Both the position numbers and the translations under genes were made by a program. 64,000 nt of DNA from RZZS01 sp964491785 (GTDB lineage: Bacteria > Pseudomonadota > Alphaproteobacteria > Micavibrionales > Micavibrionaceae): contig CAZBGS010000008.1 in NCBI GenBank assembly GCA_964491785.1, positions 40,201 through 104,200 of the forward strand. Direction: 5' to 3'. Each line of letters begins with the position of its first letter. The stretch's first letter is position 1. Below the pieces are notes generated by a model. The model had not been told where the DNA came from, ran no database searches, and saw only the letters and a program-made list of their open reading frames with translations. Shown here one piece after another: positions 17,725 to 26,227 of this stretch.

Positions 17725-17745
17725 CCGCCTTACGGGCGGTTTTTT
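17725..17745 (+). terminator. Intrinsic terminator beyond the IS element
   Basis: Stem ccgcc/ggcgg plus flanking A-T pairs, short loop, then six T. It lies about 70 bp outside the right end of the element, so before the insertion it probably served a plus-strand transcript now interrupted, or an untranslated RNA. Confidence 0.75.
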
Positions 17746-17773
17746 ATTTGTTTCTTCTTTCGGCCTTGTTTGC

Positions 17774-17832
17774 CGGGCCCGTTTTGCCGCGGTCAAAATG
17801 GCCGGGCCCGGCCCGAAATTCGGGCCCGTTTT
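17774..17832. repeat. Triplicated CGGGCCCG palindrome with terminator-like hairpin
   Basis: The 8-bp palindrome cgggcccg occurs at 17774, 17803 and 17821. The last forms a hairpin ggcccga-aat-tcgggcc (17810-17826) followed by cg and four T. It lies 25 bp before the small Phd-like gene and could be its operator or an attenuator. Confidence 0.5.
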
Positions 17833-17856
17833 ATATCCATCCCTACAGGAGGTTTC

Positions 17857-18045
17857 ATGCTGATCGATGCAGACGGCTATGTCAGAGCCGGCATTCACGA
17901 ATTCAAGAACCACATTTCGCGCTATCTGCGATTGCTGGAGGAAGGGCAGGCCCGGGCCGTGGTGGTCTGCCGGAACGGAAAGGAGCCTGCCGGTCTGTTC
18001 ATTTCCTTCAAACTCCCCGGGCCGCCAGCTGAAAACGGTAACTGA
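17857..18045 (+). CDS. Phd/YefM-like antitoxin, orphan
   Basis: 62 aa. The ATG at 17857 follows a perfect AGGAGG (17847-17852). The pattern GIHEFKNHISRYLRLLEEGQ then VVVCRNGKEPAGLF matches the Phd/YefM N-terminal fold (short helix, then the RxGKPVAVL strand). It is shorter than most antitoxins and lacks the long C-terminal toxin-binding tail. No toxin gene follows: the next gene is on the opposite strand. It could be a DNA-binding remnant or an orphan regulator. Confidence 0.6.
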   Translation: MLIDADGYVRAGIHEFKNHISRYLRLLEEGQARAVVVCRNGKEPAGLFISFKLPGPPAENGN

Positions 18046-18063
18046 CCCCGGTAAATCGATGCT

Positions 18064-19107
18064 CTACTCCGCTCCCACAGTCTCGCTTTCGGGAAAGATC
18101 AGGCGGGCCAGTTTTTCGTCGCGGAAAGGAACGTTACCCGCCATCACCACCTCGAGATCGTACATCAGGTGAGAAAGATGCGTTTTGTTTACCGGATCCC
18201 TGAAACCGGCGTAGAAGGGATCACAGATCAGGCTGTCGCCAAAACCTTGCAGGTAAGCCTTGCCGCCGGGCAATCTGGAGAGGCTTTCGGCGATTTTCCC
18301 TGTTAGAGAGCCTTTGCCGAAGGGATCTCTCCTGCCGGATTCCTGTAAAATCCCGTCAAGATTTTCAAGGGTATCGTGGTCGCAGATATTTACGCGCTGC
18401 TCATCGGCAAACCACTGCCTGAAAGCGTGAATTAGAACAGAGCCGTCGAAAAGCGCCGATGGCTCGCTATCGAGGTAACGCGAGAACACCATCGCGAGAT
18501 CGCCGTCATCAGAGCCGATAACATAGCGCCAGATATCGGCATGACCGGCACAGCGCAATTCCCATCCTGCGAATACGGCTACCGTATCGCCATCAGCGGC
18601 GCGCAGACGTTCGAGGATGAGCGTGTCGCCGGGGCGGAATTTGTCCTCAAAGCTGCCGATTCTCGTTTCATGCCAGATGTCGCGCAAGGCGCGGACGAAT
18701 GAAAGCAGCACGGCGTTGCGGAAATGTGCCGAGCGGGCGAAAGCCATCTGGCTCATAGAATGGTGGTCAAGGCGGCACAGCCTGTTTTCCACGTCAAGGT
18801 AAAAGCCGCCGTTGTTAAGGTCATCAAGAGAGAAGGCCCAGCCTGCCGAAGCGGCATCATCGATCAGCGCGGCAGCGACAGGACTTTCCTCCAGCATTGC
18901 CACGCACCAGGAAAGAACGTCCTCATCGCAATGGAAGGTCATTGCCTTATCGGCAGGATCAATTCCTGCGGCATTCTCGGCCAGTATCGACAGCAGGCAG
19001 CCTTCTTCGTGAATATTGCGGCTACGGGTTGTCCGGATCACGGTCGCCTCGCCTGCCGCCACCGCGGCTCTCCTGAGGATGGATTTTCTTGTCTGGTTCG
19101 TTTTCAC
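18064..19107 (-). CDS. DUF6782-like protein, divergent paralogue
   Basis: 347 aa using a GTG at 19107 with AAGGC just upstream, 31 bp after the previous stop; in-frame ATGs at 19191 and 19275 would overlap the upstream gene by 53 or 137 bp. Segments such as MSQMAFARSAHFRNAVLLSFVRALRDIW, ILERLRAADGDTVAVFAGWELR, and DSLICDPFYAGFRDPVNKTHLSHLMYDL align with the gene upstream, so the two are tandem paralogues. The region equivalent to the presumed catalytic helix has no HExxH, so activity is doubtful. Function unknown. Confidence 0.6.
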   Translation of the reverse strand: MKTNQTRKSILRRAAVAAGEATVIRTTRSRNIHEEGCLLSILAENAAGIDPADKAMTFHCDEDVLSWCVAMLEESPVAAALIDDAASAGWAFSLDDLNNGGFYLDVENRLCRLDHHSMSQMAFARSAHFRNAVLLSFVRALRDIWHETRIGSFEDKFRPGDTLILERLRAADGDTVAVFAGWELRCAGHADIWRYVIGSDDGDLAMVFSRYLDSEPSALFDGSVLIHAFRQWFADEQRVNICDHDTLENLDGILQESGRRDPFGKGSLTGKIAESLSRLPGGKAYLQGFGDSLICDPFYAGFRDPVNKTHLSHLMYDLEVVMAGNVPFRDEKLARLIFPESETVGAE

Positions 19108-19138
19108 TGTGCCTTGCCGTACGCTTTTGAACCTGGGA

Positions 19139-20470
19139 CTAGTCTTCGCCTGCAAGCCTCGGGAAAGCGATGATTTGCGCGTTCCCTGCATTGCGCCTGC
19201 CGGTATGCCTGATAAAGTCTTTCTGGCCGTTGCGGCCTTCTCCTGGGAAAGTAATGACGTTTTGGGACGAGCCATTTGCGAATTCCTCGGTATGGTTTTC
19301 GGATTGGTCATGCCGGAAGGCATGATGGGTAAGACCATTTCCGTTCTGCAATTCCTGTTCCGTTTCGCGAAATGACTTTTCAAACTTGATAAACCAAAGG
19401 AAATTGGCGTTGGCGCGGTCGCGCACATCCGTAAACAGCGGATCTATTATTATCGTCGAGGCATATTGCGCCAGGTAATTTTTGCCGAAAGGAACTTCGC
19501 CAAGTCTGGCGACCAGATCGGCGGTCACTGCCCTGGAACATTCTTCGGCATCAAAGACATAGCCATGATAGTCAGAGAGCATCTGCTGAATCAGGTTCTT
19601 ATCCTCGATGCGGCAGCGCTCGGAAATAAACCATGTCTCAAAAGTTGCGGCCATGGCCATGCCATTATTGATCGTGCGGAAATCAAGGAAAGCCTCACGA
19701 GCGAAAATTCGTGCGAAATCGCTCATCGGCGAATTTTCAATTCTCTCCCATGCTTCCCTGAAACCGCCAAGCTGGAGTTCCCAGGCAATCCTGACCATGC
19801 TGACGGTCAGATCGGCAACTTGCGCCCTGTTTACCAGAACCGCCTGATCCGGGAAGAAGGTAAGCGGGTTCAGCAATACCCCGTGGCGGTGCTGCCATAC
19901 CCGGCGAAGCTCTCTGCCTGCCAGAAGCACCTGTTCTTCCATGCTCAGGCGGGGGTTGATTTGTATCAAGCCGCTTTCCCTTATATAGGCGGCGGAATCC
20001 ACTTCATCGCAATACCGGACGCTTACATCATACCCACGGGCAAATTCCAGAAGCGAGAAGGCGTAGCGGCTGGTTTCAAGGATTTTCAATACCTCGCCGA
20101 TATCGGTCAGGGTTGAATATTCTCTTGATAAGATTGAATCACAATTGATCTGAAAATCACGGATCAGGGCTTCCTGACAACTCTCTTCACAGGGTTCCGG
20201 AGAGCGGGAGTATTCCGGAAGGTAGCCGCTTTCGAGGTTGAGTTCCTTTTCCAGCATGTCGAGAGCGGCAAGCTCGTCTTCGAGGCGCTCATCGAAATCC
20301 ATGTAGAAAAGGGGCTGATCGCCAATGATCGTCGAGCGAACGGGCTGGTCGAAATTAAGGATATAGGAAACGCGGCAGACTCTTTCAGTCCGTTCCCTGG
20401 CGTTTTGCGATTTTCCCGGTTTCTTAGCCATTTTCGCGTTTGAACCCTTAGCCCGTATGTCCCCTGGCAT
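19139..20470 (-). CDS. DUF6782-like putative metallopeptidase-family protein
   Basis: 443 aa from the ATG at 20470 (AAGG 6-9 nt upstream); a TTG at 20572 is the longest possible start. The core LSMEEQVLLAGRELRRVWQHRHG, ILVNRAQ-like VLVNRAQVADLTVSMVR and EAFLDFRTINNGMAMAATFE fit the DUF6782 family known from alphaproteobacteria and described as putative metallopeptidases; the expected HExxH is degenerate here (ELRRVWQH). No signal peptide. The C-terminal 100 residues are polar and low in order. Neighbours are a paralogue downstream and flgL upstream. Confidence 0.65.
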   Translation of the reverse strand: MPGDIRAKGSNAKMAKKPGKSQNARERTERVCRVSYILNFDQPVRSTIIGDQPLFYMDFDERLEDELAALDMLEKELNLESGYLPEYSRSPEPCEESCQEALIRDFQINCDSILSREYSTLTDIGEVLKILETSRYAFSLLEFARGYDVSVRYCDEVDSAAYIRESGLIQINPRLSMEEQVLLAGRELRRVWQHRHGVLLNPLTFFPDQAVLVNRAQVADLTVSMVRIAWELQLGGFREAWERIENSPMSDFARIFAREAFLDFRTINNGMAMAATFETWFISERCRIEDKNLIQQMLSDYHGYVFDAEECSRAVTADLVARLGEVPFGKNYLAQYASTIIIDPLFTDVRDRANANFLWFIKFEKSFRETEQELQNGNGLTHHAFRHDQSENHTEEFANGSSQNVITFPGEGRNGQKDFIRHTGRRNAGNAQIIAFPRLAGED

Positions 20471-20624
20471 TTCATGCCTTATGGGTTCATTATGCGCCTG
20501 AGTTCTTAACGCTTTCCTAGCAGAAACGTTTTTTTTTGTTTTTTCACAGGAAAAATCCGCAAGCCTTAACAAGGGCTTAACAGAAAATTATGTTATGTTA
20601 AACAAAAATATTTACATTAACCTT

Positions 20625-21818
20625 TTACAAATAATTGACGAGATTAAGCTTGCTCAAGGTGGAGGTGACGCTATACGAAGCCTCCATGCGGACGGTCATG
20701 AAATTAATCGTCAGGGCGACCTTGTTCATATCGGCGTCTTCGACATTGGAGATCTCTTCGGTAAGGGTGCTTTGGGCGAGAAGATGGTCGTCCTTGATCT
20801 CCTTAATATTGGCGCGAACCTGTTCGAGCTTGAAGCGCTCTATGTCGATCTTGTCGAGCGCCTTTTGCACCATCGAGCTTATCTTGTTATAAACCTTGTA
20901 AAAATTTTCCTTCTGCTCTTCGAGAGTGGCCCCTGGCGCGCCCTTGGCAAGAGGATTTGCCGGATCGGGATTGGCAGGATCCTGATGATCCAGCAGCGGT
21001 GAAAGATCTCCGTTACGTATAAAGTTCAGGGCAACAAGGGTATCGCGAATCGCCTCGGTATTGGCCAGAACCGTGTAATCCAGCTCCGAGCCGTCACCGA
21101 CTCTTACAAAGGTGCCTTTTACGTTTCCTGACGATATCTCGGCAGAGTAACCGACGATCGTGTCCGTTATGGCGTTGACATCTGCCGAACTGTCACGGGT
21201 GGTGAGAGCAGAGATCAATCCATTGGTGGAGACGGTTCCGCTCTTCCAGTCGCCGATCAGTTTACTCATTGCGGTATCAAGCAGGCCGGTATCGAACAAA
21301 GGCTTCGAAAGCGTCTGAGCCCCGGAAAGAACATACCTGCTGCCGTCCTTTGAATTTACAAGATCGACAATGTATTCAAACATATTATTGGCAAGGCCTT
21401 TTAAAGTCTGGAACTCGACGGAAGGATCGGCCGAACTCATTCCAATCGGAATACGTTCTACTTCGGGGGTCGAGGGGTCGTCGTAATAAACGATTTCTCC
21501 GTCCTGATGGGTTCCGGCCTCAAGGAAAATCTGCATGCCGGCGACAAACTGCTCAAGCTGGGACTTAAATTCCTTTAGCGTATGGGTCATAACCTTGATG
21601 CGGCGGTCGGCATTGGTAATGTTATTGATGTAAGTATTGAGAGTTTTATAATCCGCTCTGGCTCTTTCCGAACGGATAACGTCCTTACCCAGACCCTTGA
21701 AACGCTGGGTAATTTTGCCAGTTGCAAGCTGGACGTGAAGATTGCCTAGCTCCGATTGCAGGTCTTTAAGACGGCTGATCTGATCAAGCGTACGGCCCAG
21801 CGTTGAAACGAAGGTCAT
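20625..21818 (-). CDS. flgL: Flagellar hook-associated protein 3 (FlgL) / flagellin-like
   Basis: 397 aa. An N-terminal coiled coil (LDQISRLKDLQSELGNLHVQLATGK) and a C-terminal one (VALTINFMTVRMEASYSVTS, ending LSKLNLVNYL) are the paired D0/D1 helices of the flagellin/FlgL fold. FlgL forms the junction between hook and filament. It lies 12 bp after flgK on the same strand, the canonical flgK-flgL order, which favours FlgL over flagellin. No flagellin or other flagellar genes are in this window. Confidence 0.88.
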   Translation of the reverse strand: MTFVSTLGRTLDQISRLKDLQSELGNLHVQLATGKITQRFKGLGKDVIRSERARADYKTLNTYINNITNADRRIKVMTHTLKEFKSQLEQFVAGMQIFLEAGTHQDGEIVYYDDPSTPEVERIPIGMSSADPSVEFQTLKGLANNMFEYIVDLVNSKDGSRYVLSGAQTLSKPLFDTGLLDTAMSKLIGDWKSGTVSTNGLISALTTRDSSADVNAITDTIVGYSAEISSGNVKGTFVRVGDGSELDYTVLANTEAIRDTLVALNFIRNGDLSPLLDHQDPANPDPANPLAKGAPGATLEEQKENFYKVYNKISSMVQKALDKIDIERFKLEQVRANIKEIKDDHLLAQSTLTEEISNVEDADMNKVALTINFMTVRMEASYSVTSTLSKLNLVNYL

Positions 21819-21830
21819 TTTTCCGGCTCC

Positions 21831-24269
21831 TTATATCGTATTTAACAATTCATCAAACATCTCGTTGACCGCCTGAACCACTCTGGCTGCCGCTGCGAAA
21901 GCGTTCTGGACGATGATCATATGCGACATTTCCTCATCCAGGTTGACCCCCGATTCGTCCAGCAGCTGTCCCTCCAGAATCTCCTTGAAGGTTTTTTCAT
22001 CAGCCATGCGGGCTTCTGCCAGTACTATCTGCTCGGTCTGACGGTTGATAAGTTTCTGGGCGAAGTCCACAAGAGCATTCGATCCAAGAATCTCCGTACT
22101 GAGGTTGGCGTTAGGGCCCAGATACTTTTCCCGGAAGTGGACGTACTGGCCTGAAGTAATGGCACCGCTGACATCTCTCCAGGTTTCGGAGCCGTAGCCT
22201 ATTTCTATGACTGGCGAGCTGTTGGTGATTATCCCCCCGGAGTTGGTGAAACTGCCGAACAGCGACTGGATTATCCCTACTCCCGCCGGAAGTCCTCCTG
22301 TTATCGTCCCCGTTCCATCGGTAACAAACGGGCCGCCGAACAGCTTCATGTCTCCGCCGAACTTCGGGTTGCCCAGAGGATTGGCGTCATCACCCGGCCT
22401 GACGCGCAGAAATCCGGTAAGCGGATCGATATATACCCCAAGACCGGGAACGCCGTCGTCGTCCGCATCAAAACTTAACTTGTCAAACAAAGTCGTTTCG
22501 TCATCCCCGGGCTCGATATACACCTTTACCCGCTCGTGATTACCTACCTGAACCTCGAAATAGGGATCTGTTGTCTTTCTGGTGCCCTCGCTCAGGCCCA
22601 GGAAAATTAACCCTGTTTGCCTCATGCCGTTTGCCGGATCGGGATCCGGAGTTGCGTCAATCTGAACATCGCCTCTGGAATTGATAATAAGCTCCCCGTT
22701 GGATCCCACAGAAGCTACAGGCATTCCCAGCAAAGGATTCACGCCTGCAATATTGAGGGCTATCTGATTGTTTATTTCGGCCGCTATCTGCAAGGCGGCA
22801 TTTGCCCCTGGTTGCGCCTGGGCGGCCGCCAGTGACACGTCCACCGAAAAACTGTTCGGAGCGCCCAGCCTTGAATCGGAAAACACAATTCTGAAGGTGT
22901 CACTTGCAGGAGCAAGCAGGCCATTGGCAGAAGCAATCAGATCGTTGACGGACGCGAAAGACGTCAAATCCCGGCTGCCTGTTATCTTGCAATTTGAATA
23001 AAGACCCAACCATTCCTGAAGTGTTTCTCCGGAAGCGCTGCAGACAAGATTTATGTTGCCTTCAGCGACGCTGTAGCTTGCGTTGGTGAAGGTGTAATCG
23101 AGAATGCGCCTGATAACCTCGTTCGAACCGGTCTGAACCGGAGCGTCATGAGTTATGGTACCTGTCCTTAGCAAGGTATAATCTTCGAGAATTCTCTGAT
23201 TGACCTGGATGGCCTGCGAGAATCCAATGTAAGTTACCGGCAGGGGCGGAACTTCCGTATAATCGGGAGGCGTATCCGCCGGGATGCCCCCGGCAACGTC
23301 GGTGAACAACCGCAACCCCTGAGCGTCAAATCTCATTGCCAGCTTGTGAGCCATTTCATCCAGCTGTGCCATGAAAGTCGGAAGTGTGACATCACGCATT
23401 TCAAGGAGAGCGCCGATATTGCCGCCTTTTATCTGCCCGGTAATATCAATCGCCAGAGGCTCGATATTCGGATCCCCGCGGGTATAGATGCCCGCAGTAT
23501 AGCCATCGCCGAAATAATTCGTCGCGGAAAGCGGTCGGGGTGAGAAGTAGATTATTTCCGCCCTGTCGCCCGCAAGTTCCACGCCGCTCGATGTCTGGAC
23601 GACCATGACGTTGTCACCGCGAATAAAGAAGCTGATATCAATTTCTTTAGCCAGTTCCTTTACCGCCTGGTCTCTCTTGTCCATCAGCGTCGCTGTTGAT
23701 CTGCCTACGTTGGCGTTCACGCCGATCTGGGCGTTGAGGTCGGCGATCTGACTGATAAGATCGTTGACCCTGTTGATCGCAATTTGCAGGTCGGTCTGGG
23801 CATCGTTACGCATCTGAACGAACAGATTGCCGCAGGAGTTGATCTTCTTGGCGGTATCAAGCGCCTGATCAAGTGTCGAACGCAACGCGAAACCATCCTC
23901 AGGGTTATCGGCAAGCGAGGCAAATGCGTCTCTTAACTGGGAAATCTCTGCCGCCACCGAAAGCTCCTGATCCGGCGGGCCATGAAAGGACTGGACTTTA
24001 TCGAGATATCTTATCTTGGTATCGAGAAAGCTGGTAGTGCTGACCTGGGTGAATATTTCCCTGACAAGATTGAAGTCAACCTTGCGGATAATCGTATCGG
24101 CCATAACACCGACGGATTTTCCGGCAATGGCCCTTGTGGACTGCGGCATAATTTTCCGCATATAGCCGGTAGTGCCGACATTGGCTATGTTATTCGATAG
24201 CACATCGAGCTGCTGCTGATTGATCTGCAGCCCGGTAAGAGCCGCATTTAGCGCCGAACTGAGTGACAT
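21831..24269 (-). CDS. flgK: Flagellar hook-associated protein 1 (FlgK), enlarged
   Basis: 812 aa. The N terminus SLSSALNAALTGLQINQQQLDVLSNNIANVGTTGY is the rod/hook-family signature, followed by FlgK-type helices (LRDAFASLADNPEDGFALRS, INRVNDLISQIADLNAQI); the C terminus has the matching helix NEEMSHMI-like DEEMSHMIIVQNAFAAAARV. FlgK normally has 450-650 residues; the extra length is a central beta-rich region (about 330-680), probably surface-exposed. It binds hook end and FlgL. Same operon as flgL. Confidence 0.9.
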   Translation of the reverse strand: MSLSSALNAALTGLQINQQQLDVLSNNIANVGTTGYMRKIMPQSTRAIAGKSVGVMADTIIRKVDFNLVREIFTQVSTTSFLDTKIRYLDKVQSFHGPPDQELSVAAEISQLRDAFASLADNPEDGFALRSTLDQALDTAKKINSCGNLFVQMRNDAQTDLQIAINRVNDLISQIADLNAQIGVNANVGRSTATLMDKRDQAVKELAKEIDISFFIRGDNVMVVQTSSGVELAGDRAEIIYFSPRPLSATNYFGDGYTAGIYTRGDPNIEPLAIDITGQIKGGNIGALLEMRDVTLPTFMAQLDEMAHKLAMRFDAQGLRLFTDVAGGIPADTPPDYTEVPPLPVTYIGFSQAIQVNQRILEDYTLLRTGTITHDAPVQTGSNEVIRRILDYTFTNASYSVAEGNINLVCSASGETLQEWLGLYSNCKITGSRDLTSFASVNDLIASANGLLAPASDTFRIVFSDSRLGAPNSFSVDVSLAAAQAQPGANAALQIAAEINNQIALNIAGVNPLLGMPVASVGSNGELIINSRGDVQIDATPDPDPANGMRQTGLIFLGLSEGTRKTTDPYFEVQVGNHERVKVYIEPGDDETTLFDKLSFDADDDGVPGLGVYIDPLTGFLRVRPGDDANPLGNPKFGGDMKLFGGPFVTDGTGTITGGLPAGVGIIQSLFGSFTNSGGIITNSSPVIEIGYGSETWRDVSGAITSGQYVHFREKYLGPNANLSTEILGSNALVDFAQKLINRQTEQIVLAEARMADEKTFKEILEGQLLDESGVNLDEEMSHMIIVQNAFAAAARVVQAVNEMFDELLNTI

Positions 24270-24330
24270 ATTCGCCAGCCTTCCTTGTTAACCGGAAGGT
24301 TTGTTGCAAGATTAATGCCAGATTATCTTG

Positions 24331-26199
24331 TCAGGGAGTAACCGGGCCGGTAGTTCCGCCACCGGTAGCGCCATATGTCTCGATAGCTTCCTGTACCTGG
24401 GCGTTGATCTTGTTCTGGACTTCGCGCAGGCGGATTTCCAGCCTCGTGGCAAGCAGCATTTCCCTACGCAAGGCTGCCTCAAAAGCCTGACGGCCTCCAA
24501 GATTATCGATGGCCTGCTGGGCCGCGCGCGTGCGTTCCACATTGGCTTCAGTGTCGTAAGTCTCAGTGTAGAAATGAGGATTTTGAGGCATCTTGTTCAT
24601 CATTACATTCAGCAGGCCCAGTTCGCTGGGATTGGGGCCAATTATCTCTTCAATGGCCTGAGCGTCCATACCCATGTTTTCAAGATAAGCCCTGATATAC
24701 TGGGTGCTTAAACCGCCGCCAGTGCCTCTCAAGGCAACTATCTGAGAGAAACTGTCGCGAATTGGGCCGCGCAGAGCTATTATGGAACGTATATCAAGAA
24801 CGTGCCTGGCTCCTTCCCGCGCCATCTGCGCCTGCTCGTCAAAGATTTTAGATCTGTCAAGCCGTTCCATAAGATCGTGGGAAAAGAGGTTTTTCGATAG
24901 GGCAAGCAAATCCGTTTCATCCCCTGTATTTTCGGGAACCTGGAAATTAATATCCAGCGTGGTCTCGGTATCCAGATAAGTATAGTTAATATCACGGTTA
25001 TAACGGGAAGGGTTTATGTTCGGGCACATCAAACGGAGGCCGCCAAGATTATTATTATCCGGGGAACAGTAGAGTTCCTGCAATTGAGAGATGCGGGTAA
25101 ATCTGTCCTGCTCTTCGCCAGCCGGAGCGCCCGAACCTAAAGCCATTGTGCCTGATGGCTGAGCGGCCGGCGCCATTTCACGATCGAACATGTAGGCGTT
25201 GATCGCTTCGGCGTTCATTTCAGAAAGGCGCGACAGGCTAGCGAAATCCTGGACGAATGTGGCGTAATAGCAGATCTGGCGGGAAGGGTGGTAGTCCCTG
25301 TGAGTTTCAGCCTGCTTTTCCTGTATCCAGCGCTGCACTTCGAGCTGATGCTTGGCATCAAAGAAGGTACCTATAACCTCTGCCTGCTGAACCATGAGAA
25401 CGCTAAACTGCTGAGTCATTGCCATAAGGGCTTTGACATGGTTATCAGCAAGCGCCTGCTGCCAGGAATTAATGTGGCCTGAATCCTGAACACTAAGCGG
25501 CGTTTTAAAACTTCCGTTTGGCGGATCCCAGGTCGAGTACGGGGAATCGGCGAGCGTAAAGAACCCTTTCGAACCGAGCGAAACTTCAAAGCAGATCTCT
25601 GCCTGATTGTCCATATGAGGGAAACCCACACATGTCTCCATGCCATCCTGCAACGAGCCCGAATTACGAATAAGGCCGGTGTTAAAGGTTCCTGTCCAGT
25701 CTGTTACCGGAGATCCGGCATATCTGTCGTTTGGCGCGAGAGATACAGAAATCGCTTTTCCTGTCTCGAAACCGCGACCGGTTATGTTTAAAGTTGACTG
25801 GCGGCTATTGAATTTGAGAACAAGCTCTGATTGGCGAGCAGAATCCGGGTAAAGGCTGATATAAAGCTCGGTTCTGGTTGAGTCCGGATCGAGATCGATG
25901 AAGTTCTGCAAAAGCAAAGAACCATCGGAACCGGTTTTGGCCGTGGCTTTGGTTACCTTGGCATCCTGCGTCAGGATTGTGATTTCGACTTTACTATCGA
26001 GAGGAAGTCCCGTGCCTCGCAGTTTGCCGGCAAGGCCGATTCCGGCTTGTAATTGCTGCAGGTGATCAAGGCCGGGATTATAAAAGCGGGCAAGAGCCTG
26101 GTTCACTCCAGCGGCAAGCAGCGCAGAAGCAAGCAGGACGGCGGCACCGCCAGCGACCTTTTTGCACTTATCTTTTACTTCAACCAGACCCAATGTCAT
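24331..26199 (-). CDS. Shared-module secreted protein with beta-sandwich N terminus
   Basis: 622 aa; the ATG at 26199 has GAAGGA 6 nt upstream (a longer in-frame reading overlaps the preceding gene). A signal-anchor hydrophobic stretch (about 15-36) is followed by two beta-sandwich-like segments (about 50-200; carboxypeptidase-regulatory/Ig-like: LRGTGLPLDSKVEITI). The shared module then starts at about 255: FFDAKHQLEVQRWIQEKQAE, DYHPSRQICYY, a YC-x-P segment, NRDINYTYLDTETTLDIN, LDIRSIIALRG, a TYDTEANVERT segment and a closing helix. It is the most divergent of four paralogues and lacks the CCxCxCxxC motif. Probably periplasmic or exported; last gene of the run. Confidence 0.7.
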   Translation of the reverse strand: MTLGLVEVKDKCKKVAGGAAVLLASALLAAGVNQALARFYNPGLDHLQQLQAGIGLAGKLRGTGLPLDSKVEITILTQDAKVTKATAKTGSDGSLLLQNFIDLDPDSTRTELYISLYPDSARQSELVLKFNSRQSTLNITGRGFETGKAISVSLAPNDRYAGSPVTDWTGTFNTGLIRNSGSLQDGMETCVGFPHMDNQAEICFEVSLGSKGFFTLADSPYSTWDPPNGSFKTPLSVQDSGHINSWQQALADNHVKALMAMTQQFSVLMVQQAEVIGTFFDAKHQLEVQRWIQEKQAETHRDYHPSRQICYYATFVQDFASLSRLSEMNAEAINAYMFDREMAPAAQPSGTMALGSGAPAGEEQDRFTRISQLQELYCSPDNNNLGGLRLMCPNINPSRYNRDINYTYLDTETTLDINFQVPENTGDETDLLALSKNLFSHDLMERLDRSKIFDEQAQMAREGARHVLDIRSIIALRGPIRDSFSQIVALRGTGGGLSTQYIRAYLENMGMDAQAIEEIIGPNPSELGLLNVMMNKMPQNPHFYTETYDTEANVERTRAAQQAIDNLGGRQAFEAALRREMLLATRLEIRLREVQNKINAQVQEAIETYGATGGGTTGPVTP

Positions 26200-26227
26200 T
26201 GTTTTCCTTCGCTTCAGGCACATGGCA

